A stretch of 64,000 bases of DNA from Sphingomonas lycopersici (GTDB lineage: Bacteria; Pseudomonadota; Alphaproteobacteria; Sphingomonadales; Sphingomonadaceae): positions 186,001 through 250,000 of the forward strand of contig NZ_JANFAU010000004.1 of NCBI RefSeq assembly GCF_026130605.1, written 5' to 3'. Position numbers and translations under genes: made by a program. Under the pieces are notes generated by a model, which saw nothing but the letters and a program-made list of their open reading frames with translations, was not told the DNA's origin and ran no database searches. Positions 54,127-61,513 of this stretch are shown piece by piece. Position 1 is the first letter of the stretch. Each line of letters begins with the position of its first letter.

Positions 54127-56522
54127 AGGAACCACATCGAGCCGCGCAGCCGTTCGGAGGCCAACACGGCGCTGTTCCACCCCGGTACCGGCTTAAGGTT
54201 AGCGAGGGAGGCCGCGATCAATCGCGAATAGAGGATCGTGATCGGCTCGTGCGACGGGAAAAAGCTCCGCCAAGACAGACAGGAAAAATGGAAGATCTGC
54301 CGGGCGATATAGGTGATGTCCGTAAAGTCAGAATCCGCGTGGAGGTCGATCAGGAGTGGCACGGGAAGGCCCTGCTGATCCGTCTTTACCTCGTCGACCC
54401 CGATTAGCTGCAGCAGAGCGGTTCGGGGCCCGAGCTGGAGACATCGCCCGCGCGTGGGCGCGCCCGCGCCTTTCAGGCGACGATCACCCCGCCCCGCCCA
54501 ATAATCCTTGCCGCGCTGGGACGGGTCGAATTGCAGATATTCGTGGTGCTGCGAGATATTAACGAAGGCGAACTTCACCGCATGGCGATCGGCGATCAAT
54601 TCGCGGACCACCGCCTTTACCGCATCGATTTCGGTGTTCTTCAACGGCTTGAAGACATGGAAGACCAGACGGACCGTCTCGCCGGCCTGCCAGTTGTTCT
54701 GCTCGCGGACATAAGCGATGCTGGTGCGCAGCTGCTGGATCAGCGCGTCGGCATATTCGTCGAACTCGACCTCCTTCGTTTGGCCCCAAACCAGATAACG
54801 GCCATCGCCTTGAAAGACGGTGGTCAGGCCAACATAGCGATCGCGAATGCCGAACCGCCCTTCACGTGTCTCGGCATAGCCAAGCCCGATGACAAGCTCG
54901 TGCGTAGCCGGCCCACGCATGGACATGACGAAGGGAAGGCCGTCGAGCTTAGCATAGGCCTGCAGCGCAAGGCCGTTCAGCGTGTAAGCGAGACCGGCTT
55001 CGTCGCTTTCGATGGTCTCGAGACGGACACCCTGGACCGGCACGCCGGCAGTCATGAACCGTGCTTTCGAGATCAGGTAGGGATTGCTTGGCGCCGGCAG
55101 GTCGCGATGGGCCTGTCGGGTCTGGACAAGCGCGAGATCGGGGGCCGCGGGCAGACGGCCCAGCAGTTGCTGGATAGCTTTCTCGTACGCGTCGACAGAA
55201 GAATTTGCCGCCGCTTCGAACTCAAACTGCACGCGGGCGAGTCGGAACTTTCCCACGAGTCCACCCTGGAAGGGATTGACCTTGGGGTTGGGGCGCCCGC
55301 TAACGATCTCGCGCCAGACGTCATCCGGAAAGCCGTCGCGTAGCGCGCACGCCAGTTCGTCGGCACTGCCTTCCTTACCCTTTTCGCAGATCACGGCGAC
55401 CAACGGCGCGTTACGAGCATGCTGCATATATTTGTACGGACCGAAGGTTTTGACGCCAGCATCGGGCGACCGGTTTGTCTGGCTACCCTGTGCCCCGAAC
55501 AGGAATGTCGGACGCGATGTCTCGATCGTATCGGGAAAGAGCGGGTCGCCGGCACCGAGGAGCGTTCCGACACGGATTATGAGCCCATCGGGCAGATGCA
55601 GGTCCTTGGCGAATTTGTCGCGGACGCCTTCAAGGGTCCGCCGGATGTGATCGAGCTTCTGGGCGCCAGACCAATAGTCCCGGCGCCGCTTGGCCAAGCC
55701 GGTCAAGATGCGGTGGGCCGCGCGGTCATATTGGTGGTGCACGAGGGCTTCGAGATATTCCTGGCGCGGCTCAAGAAGCACATGCTTAGCCGCGACGCTA
55801 TCGTCGCCGCTGGGATCAGCCAGCCGGAGGATCCCGTTCTCAACCCCGATGACGCGACCTAGCGTTTCTAGGCGTGGTCGCATACCATCCTCGACCGGCG
55901 CATGGCGGCAGACCCACCGCCCTATGAGGTCGAAGCGCGCATCGATCAGTGCGTCACCGGAGATCGCGAGCTCGTTGGATGTGTCGACGTCAAGGAGGAG
56001 CGCGAGGAAGGCTGGGGCGGCGGCGCCCCGCGTCTGAAGGACGCGGGTATCGAAGCTGTGGCGCACGAGCACATCGAGACCCTCAACCGGCTGGAGATTA
56101 CACTCTCGGATCGCGGCCGACAGCAAGGCCGCCTTGCGATTGCCCCAGCATTGCAGCGGGCGCACGGGGCGGAGGATGGTACGGGTGGCGCGCAGCCATT
56201 CGAGGAGCAGATGCTGGACGACCTTGCCCAGAAGGAGAAGATGCTCGTCGACCCGCGCGACCTGTGTTTCGCCGAGTGGTGCGACGTCGGGCACTACAGC
56301 GACGTTCCAAATCATCCCGTCGCGAACATCGAAGCGAAAGACATGGCTTGCGCGATGCCGTTCGCGCAGCGCACGATAGGTCTCCTCGTCGGCGTAAGGC
56401 TGACGACCTGCGCGGAAGCAATCGTCCGAGAAGCTCAGCGGCGCGATATTGAGACACGGTCCGGGCGATGGCGAGTTGCCGATGGCGGCTTCGGCACTCC
56501 TTGACGATGATTCGCTGCTCAC
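54123..56522 (-). CDS. Long prokaryotic Argonaute with inactive-looking PIWI domain
   Basis: This 799-residue protein shows an Argonaute MID-PIWI half. The MID region (about 400-530) has NPYLISKARFMTAGVPVQGV and ALQAYAKLDGLPFVM; the PIWI region (about 535-799) has HELVIGLGYAETREGRFG, FHVFKPLKNTEIDAVKAVV, FTDITYIARQIFHFSCLSWR, PITILYSRLIAASL and a C-terminal MWFL. Where active PIWI domains have the first catalytic Asp it reads IGLGYAE, so target slicing is unlikely. The C-terminal aromatic-Leu end is typical of guide-binding pAgos. It starts with GTG (GGGAG six bases upstream). It fits the long-B pAgo type, which works with a separate effector; the effector here is the overlapping nuclease gene. 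Confidence 0.85.
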   Translation of the reverse strand: MSSESSSRSAEAAIGNSPSPGPCLNIAPLSFSDDCFRAGRQPYADEETYRALRERHRASHVFRFDVRDGMIWNVAVVPDVAPLGETQVARVDEHLLLLGKVVQHLLLEWLRATRTILRPVRPLQCWGNRKAALLSAAIRECNLQPVEGLDVLVRHSFDTRVLQTRGAAAPAFLALLLDVDTSNELAISGDALIDARFDLIGRWVCRHAPVEDGMRPRLETLGRVIGVENGILRLADPSGDDSVAAKHVLLEPRQEYLEALVHHQYDRAAHRILTGLAKRRRDYWSGAQKLDHIRRTLEGVRDKFAKDLHLPDGLIIRVGTLLGAGDPLFPDTIETSRPTFLFGAQGSQTNRSPDAGVKTFGPYKYMQHARNAPLVAVICEKGKEGSADELACALRDGFPDDVWREIVSGRPNPKVNPFQGGLVGKFRLARVQFEFEAAANSSVDAYEKAIQQLLGRLPAAPDLALVQTRQAHRDLPAPSNPYLISKARFMTAGVPVQGVRLETIESDEAGLAYTLNGLALQAYAKLDGLPFVMSMRGPATHELVIGLGYAETREGRFGIRDRYVGLTTVFQGDGRYLVWGQTKEVEFDEYADALIQQLRTSIAYVREQNNWQAGETVRLVFHVFKPLKNTEIDAVKAVVRELIADRHAVKFAFVNISQHHEYLQFDPSQRGKDYWAGRGDRRLKGAGAPTRGRCLQLGPRTALLQLIGVDEVKTDQQGLPVPLLIDLHADSDFTDITYIARQIFHFSCLSWRSFFPSHEPITILYSRLIAASLANLKPVPGWNSAVLASERLRGSMWFL

Positions 56523-57078
56523 CCATCACTCCCGGTTGTCCATCCATCGAGCCGCTACTCTAGTGCGGTCGTCGACGCAAAGTAATGCCGAGCGTCACGT
56601 CACCCCGCCATCGCCGATTTTCAGATATCGGAGTCGTATCTTGGAGAAGCCGCCGGGCCGCAAAGTCCGGCCAAGGTCATACGTTCCTCCTCATCATCAT
56701 CGTCCGCGTCGAGATGGACGAACGGACGATTCCTGGAACCGCAAGTTTCCGCATGAGCGTTTTAAAAGAGGGCGCTTGCCGGCCGGCGGCTCCTGTCAGA
56801 ACCGGACGTTCGCGCCACCACACAGGAACGGCGATACCTGGTCGCCTCCTGCCCTACCGCGGCCGAGGATGCGTACCACAAGAAGGATAGGAGGCTCACT
56901 CGAAGCGGAGAATGCGGCGTGAGGACCTATTCAGGCAATACATTTAATTTGGGGTATTTTTTCGAAACGAGACAGATCGAATTCACCCGGACTCACCGGG
57001 TCGATTGGTTCCATTCTGGTGCAATTTACCCGTTGCGACGCCTCCGCTGGTCCGTCAGACCCGCAATGGAGGGGCGCG
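56523..57078. other. Intergenic region upstream of the Argonaute operon
   Basis: About 556 bases without a supported gene. It should hold the promoter of the minus-strand Argonaute operon and that of the plus-strand DUF805 gene. A short hairpin ACCCGG-ACTCA-CCGGGT lies at 56985-57001. A stretch near 56937-56970 resembles 18341-18374. Nothing else is seen. Confidence 0.45.
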
Positions 57079-57561
57079 ATGGCCTATCAGGATTCATTCG
57101 GCGACAATGCCGAGCTTTTGCGGCGAACCATCACCGGGTTCGCGGATCTCTCCGGCCGCTCGCGGCGGACCGAGGTCATCTATTACTGGATCGCAACCGC
57201 CCTTGCAGGTGTGATCTTCGAGTTTCTCGTCACGACGCTTCTTCCCGCAAGTGCGGCGGTGGCGCTTACCTCGGCCTTTCAGGTCGCAACGATGATCCCG
57301 ATGTTCGCCCTTCTTGTTCGACGGCTGCATGACCAGAACAAATCGGCACAATGGAGTTCATTGTATTTCCTGGCGGTGCTTCTGAGAATTCCGGTCATGA
57401 TTGCCGAGCTTCGGGGCAATGTGGATGAAATCCTTACCGCGGAGCGATCCCCTGCCAACCTTCTTTCGGGCCTGTGCGGCATCATCATCATCGTTCTGTG
57501 CCTGATCGCCGGAACGAATGGACCAAATTCCTTCGGTCCCGACCCGCGGCTGGAAGGCTGA
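57079..57561 (+). CDS. DUF805 family membrane protein
   Basis: This 160-residue protein has the DUF805 layout: a short soluble start ending FADLSGRSRRTEVIYYW, then four hydrophobic segments, with the family stretches LVRRLHDQNKSAQW and GTNGPNSFGPDPR near the end. It is an inner-membrane protein of unknown function. The ATG at 57079 follows a G-rich ribosome site; the frame is open 20 codons further upstream. Confidence 0.85.
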   Translation: MAYQDSFGDNAELLRRTITGFADLSGRSRRTEVIYYWIATALAGVIFEFLVTTLLPASAAVALTSAFQVATMIPMFALLVRRLHDQNKSAQWSSLYFLAVLLRIPVMIAELRGNVDEILTAERSPANLLSGLCGIIIIVLCLIAGTNGPNSFGPDPRLEG

Positions 57562-57698
57562 ACCATCAAACCGTCCGTTCGTCCCGGCCGATGCCAGCGC
57601 TCGATCGAGCCAGAGGGCCACCGATCGCGCTTTAATTTAAAGACAATTTCTGCCGCTGCATAACCGCGGTCATTGCAACCGGGGAGCTTGCAGCATCG

Positions 57699-58307
57699 AT
57701 GATCGTGCAAACCGACAGCGAGATCGCCTATACCACCGATCGGTGGCGCGGGGCTGCGGATGGCAGCATGACGCTCGTTCTGGCGGCGGTGTTCCTGCTG
57801 CCGCTGATCCTGTGGATCTGCTTCGACGGAAGGCGGGCTTTCGAAGCGCCCGCAGGCGCGCTCATCATAATTGGCGTGCTCGCGTTGATCGGCGGCGGGC
57901 TTGCGGCCCTCGCTTATTATCTCGGTTTCAGGCGAGTGGGCCAGCCGGATAGCATCGTCATCACGACGGGCGGACTGACCTATACGCGTTTCGGGACAAC
58001 GCGAGCCTATTCCTGGCCTCAACTCGGTGACGCGGTCTATTCTTCCAACGGCCGGGGTCCCGGTTCCGTCAGGATGAAGGTCGACGGCGAGGGCAATCTC
58101 CTAAAGATCATTCCGGACGACTTTGGCATTGAGTGCCGCGAATTGATGGAGGCGATCGAAGCGGCGCGGAGAGGAACGTTGATTTCCGCGGCCGATCTGC
58201 ACGCAAAGGTGCTGAAGAGCACGCGCCAGATCAATCTCGTTTTCCTCTTCCTCAGCGTCGTCCTGTTCGGATCGCTCATCATGGTCGCCGTGTTTACCAA
58301 AAAATGA
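57699..58307 (+). CDS. Membrane protein with 2TM - soluble - 1TM layout
   Basis: This 202-residue protein has two N-terminal membrane segments (LVLAAVFLLPLILWICF and LIIIGVLALIGGGLAALAYY), a soluble beta-rich middle (IVITTGGLTYTRFGTTRAYS, then SVRMKVDGEGNLLKI) and a final segment (INLVFLFLSVVLFGSLIMVA). It is a distant relative of the protein encoded at 18597-19208 in layout and in the middle domain. The function is unknown. Confidence 0.65.
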   Translation: MIVQTDSEIAYTTDRWRGAADGSMTLVLAAVFLLPLILWICFDGRRAFEAPAGALIIIGVLALIGGGLAALAYYLGFRRVGQPDSIVITTGGLTYTRFGTTRAYSWPQLGDAVYSSNGRGPGSVRMKVDGEGNLLKIIPDDFGIECRELMEAIEAARRGTLISAADLHAKVLKSTRQINLVFLFLSVVLFGSLIMVAVFTKK

Positions 58308-58539
58308 CCTCAAAGCGCGGGAGCGCACCTCAGCATCCCTGCGAGGCCCTGAACGGCGCGGCCGAAAATGCCGCCCGAAAATCTTAAAACGCCTGAGATA
58401 TGGCCGAGAGGAGCTGGAGTCGCCGTGCGGGCACGCCCCGGCATGCTTGTTCCGAGCACCCCAAGCTCTTGAAGTTGCACCTGCCGAGGCGCCGCGATAG
58501 GCCGCTCCGACGCACTTTCAGGGGTGCATCGGAGTCTCG

Positions 58540-59481
58540 ATGTTGCTAGCCTGTTCCACGATGCGGACCGACCTCGACCACCTCCCCCCACAGAAGCGCC
58601 GCGAACTGGAACGCGTCGTCCAGATCGTTTTCGAGGAATTCGACGACGCGCTCGCCCTCGCGAAGCAGAAGTGGAAGAAACAGGGCCGGATCGAGAAGAT
58701 CATCCTCTATGGCTCGTATGCGCGCGGCGGCTGGGTCGACGAGCCGCACACCGCCAAGGGCTATCAGTCGGACTATGATTTGCTGATCATCGTCAACGAC
58801 AAGCGGCTGACCGATCGCGTCGATTACTGGCTCAAGCTTGAGGAGCGGCTCAACCGCGAGCTTGCGATCACCAAGGCGCTGCACACCCCGGTCAATTTCA
58901 TCGTCCACACGCTGCAGGAGGTGAACGACGGCCTCGCGCACGGCCGCTACTTCTTCATGGACGTGAAGCGCGACGGCATCGCGATCTACCAGACGCTCCC
59001 TACCGAATTGCACGAACCCAAGCCCAAGACGCCGCCGAAGGCGCTGGAGATGGCGCGGGAATATTTCGATGAGTGGTTTCCCAACGCGATGAAGCGCTTT
59101 GAAGCCGCCAAATTCCTCGTCGATAAAGGCTACTCGAAGCAGGCCGCGTTTGATCTCCATCAGACGGCGGAAAGCTTGTACAATTGCGTCCTTCTCGTGG
59201 TGACCTTCTACACACCCCATGTTCACAACATCGGTTTTCTGCGAACGCAGGCCGAGCGGCTGGATCGACGGCTGGTTGATGCCTGGCCGCGCGAGAATCG
59301 TTTCGAGCAAGCGACCTTCGAGAAGCTGAAGGACGCCTATGTGAAGGCGAGGTACTCGAAGCATTACAAGATTTCCGAGGCCGAACTGAAATGGCTGAGC
59401 CAGCGGATCGAGGAACTCGGCCGGGTCGTCCATGAAATCTGCTCCGAGCGGATCGCGGAACTCGAGCGCGCCGCGGCTTGA
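58540..59481 (+). CDS. Nucleotidyltransferase-HEPN fusion protein
   Basis: This 313-residue protein joins an N-terminal minimal nucleotidyltransferase domain (IILYGSYARGGW with the Gly-Ser pair, then SDYDLLIIV with two Asp) to a C-terminal HEPN domain (AKFLVDKGYSKQAAFDLHQT, then ARYSKHYKISEAEL). Separate MNT and HEPN proteins form toxin-antitoxin systems in which the MNT modifies the HEPN RNase. Here both are in one chain, so the activity may be self-controlled. The ATG at 58540 has GGAG five bases upstream; an ATG at 58561 is also possible. Confidence 0.85.
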   Translation: MLLACSTMRTDLDHLPPQKRRELERVVQIVFEEFDDALALAKQKWKKQGRIEKIILYGSYARGGWVDEPHTAKGYQSDYDLLIIVNDKRLTDRVDYWLKLEERLNRELAITKALHTPVNFIVHTLQEVNDGLAHGRYFFMDVKRDGIAIYQTLPTELHEPKPKTPPKALEMAREYFDEWFPNAMKRFEAAKFLVDKGYSKQAAFDLHQTAESLYNCVLLVVTFYTPHVHNIGFLRTQAERLDRRLVDAWPRENRFEQATFEKLKDAYVKARYSKHYKISEAELKWLSQRIEELGRVVHEICSERIAELERAAA

Positions 59482-59838
59482 ACAATCACCATTGCGATTG
59501 CACCGGCTTGCCTTTCCGATCGGCATGAATCATGTTGTTTCAACGCCATGACCCTGGCTGTCAGGGCGTCTCGATCATAGCCAGGCATCAAGAACGACAG
59601 ACCAGGACGGTCCGTCGGCCGCAGGATATCATGGCGCCGTTTGTCGCCTGATGGCGGCATCGCGCTGGTATTGCGGCAGTCCGACATCGTTCGGGCTGGA
59701 CAATGCCGCGTGAGGTTCGTTTTCGTGCCCTTCTCGCCCTGCCCGCCCGCACCGCCGAACCGGCCGCCGCGCTCAGTATCGTCCGGCTGCCACAACAGCC
59801 TGTCGGATGCGATCGCGCTCGAGGCCGACCCGCTGCCG
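59482..59838. other. Region upstream of the sigma-factor gene
   Basis: The frame of the sigma factor is open back to 59641 but this part has a Pro/Ser-rich, non-conserved translation. Promoters are likely here; no other gene is supported. Confidence 0.4.
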
Positions 59839-60330
59839 GTGCCGACACTCGAGGAGACGTTTCGCGCCGAGCGCGACCGGCTGCTACGCTACCTCACCCG
59901 GCGTGTGGGAAGCGAAAGCGCGCCTGATCTGGTGCAGGAGGTATTCGCGCGCGCCGCCGGCAGCCAGCAGGCCTCGCAGCTCGCGAACCCGATCGGGTTC
60001 ATCAGACGGATCACCCGCAATCTCCTCATCGACCGGGCACGCCGCCGCGAAAGAAACAACATTGTGATGTTTCCATTGGACGATGAGCGCGAGCTGAGCG
60101 TTGCGCCGGAACAGGGACTGGCAATCGAGGCGGAGGATCTGCTGCGGATCTACAATGACGCCGTCGCCAGCTTGCCAGAAAAGACGCTTCGCGTATTCCT
60201 GATGCGCAGGGACAAGCAATTGTCATATCAGCAGATAAGTGAAGAGCTTGGCATCGCGATGGATACGGTCAAATATCATATGACGCGAGCGAACGCCTTC
60301 ATTGCGGCGGCCGTGGAGGAACATCGATGA
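59839..60330 (+). CDS. ECF sigma factor (FecI type)
   Basis: This about 163-residue sigma factor has region 2 (ERDRLLRYLTRRVGSESAPD, then LVQEVFARAAG and GFIRRITRNLLIDRARRR) and region 4 (SLPEKTLRVFLMRRDKQLSY, then ISEELGIAMDTVKYHMTRA). It should direct transcription of the downstream receptor gene when an outer-membrane signal arrives through FecR. The start is not certain: GTG at 59839 puts region 2 near the N-terminus as usual, but GTG at 59710 and TTG at 59641 are in frame. It overlaps fecR by 4 nt (ATGA). Confidence 0.85.
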   Translation: MPTLEETFRAERDRLLRYLTRRVGSESAPDLVQEVFARAAGSQQASQLANPIGFIRRITRNLLIDRARRRERNNIVMFPLDDERELSVAPEQGLAIEAEDLLRIYNDAVASLPEKTLRVFLMRRDKQLSYQQISEELGIAMDTVKYHMTRANAFIAAAVEEHR

Positions 60331-61418
60331 CCGACGAGGCGTCGCACGACGACCTTCCATCATCGCCGCTTCTGAGACAGGCGGCCGGCTGGATCTCCGA
60401 CCTCTCCTCCGATCCTTCCGAGCAGAATATCGCGGGCCTCAAGGCGTGGTATGCAGCGTCGCCGGAGAACCGCAAGGCATTCGCATCGGTGATGTTCTCG
60501 GCCGACATGCCGAACGCGATTCGCGCGCTGATCGAGGCCGCGCTCGGCCGAAAGTTCAACATCCTTCCCGACCTGCCAGGGGTCAGCCCGGAGATGTCGC
60601 AGGAACGCGCAGGTCACGCGCAAGGTACGCCCTGGGGACCGGGTCGCCCTGAGACCGCAGAACCGTCGCGAGGCGCCGGGAACGGCCGGCGGAAGATCTG
60701 GTTCGCGACGGCCGCGGCCGCGGCAATTGCGGCAGCTGCAATCGGTCTTACCTCCAATCCGATTTCCGACCTGATCGCGTCACCGGCGACTGCAGAAAGC
60801 TTCAGAACCGGCCATGCCGAGATCCGCTCCTATTCGCTGTCGGATGGGACCGACATCACGCTCGATTCCGACAGCCGGGTCGAAGTGACGATCGACCGTA
60901 CCCGTCGTCACGCGCGTCTCCACAAGGGGCGCGCGCGGTTCATCGTGAAGGACGATCCCCGCCCGTTCGCGATCGAGGCGGGTGGAAGGGAGGTCGTCTC
61001 GAAAGCCGGTACGGTCGACGTCGAACTCGACGCTGCCAGGCGCGCTGATGTTCGGCTACGCGCCGGATCTGCTGATCTGAGCACCGATGCAGGCACGACC
61101 AAGGCATTGGTGATCAATCAGCCCATCGTCTACTCGCCCGAGAATGTCACGCCGACTGTTCTGGCGGCGCCTCCCGCGGATACGCGCGACTGGCCGGCTG
61201 GCTGGGTCGAATACCGGACGGTAGCGCTCGGAACGCTGATCGAGCAGGCCAACCGCTATGCAAAATCGCCGATCATCCTCGATGATCCGGAGCTCTCGAA
61301 CCTCCAGGCAACCGGTCGTTTCAGGCTCCTCGATACCGAGGCATTTGCGAAGCATATCGCGGAGCCGTTCGGACTGCGCGTCTCGCGGCGCAGTGACGGA
61401 ATACATTTGAGCCGATGA
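60327..61418 (+). CDS. FecR family anti-sigma factor
   Basis: This 363-residue protein has a cytoplasmic N-terminal domain of the DUF4880 type (LRQAAGWISDLSSDPSEQNI), a membrane segment (IWFATAAAAAIAAAAIGLTS) and a periplasmic FecR domain (IRSYSLSDGTDITLDSDSRV, then VVSKAGTVDVEL) followed by a C-terminal STN-like region (NRYAKSPIILDDPELSNLQA). It should hold the ECF sigma factor until a receptor signal arrives. The start overlaps the sigma-factor stop. Confidence 0.92.
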   Translation: MTDEASHDDLPSSPLLRQAAGWISDLSSDPSEQNIAGLKAWYAASPENRKAFASVMFSADMPNAIRALIEAALGRKFNILPDLPGVSPEMSQERAGHAQGTPWGPGRPETAEPSRGAGNGRRKIWFATAAAAAIAAAAIGLTSNPISDLIASPATAESFRTGHAEIRSYSLSDGTDITLDSDSRVEVTIDRTRRHARLHKGRARFIVKDDPRPFAIEAGGREVVSKAGTVDVELDAARRADVRLRAGSADLSTDAGTTKALVINQPIVYSPENVTPTVLAAPPADTRDWPAGWVEYRTVALGTLIEQANRYAKSPIILDDPELSNLQATGRFRLLDTEAFAKHIAEPFGLRVSRRSDGIHLSR

Positions 61419-61513
61419 AAATTCTTTAGCGGCGGCCACCCCCGACCGATTGCTGGCGTCAACTTCCTCTTCGCAAGCGAGCCGACCGTGCTCGCCGACG
61501 ACGGAGGGGAATG

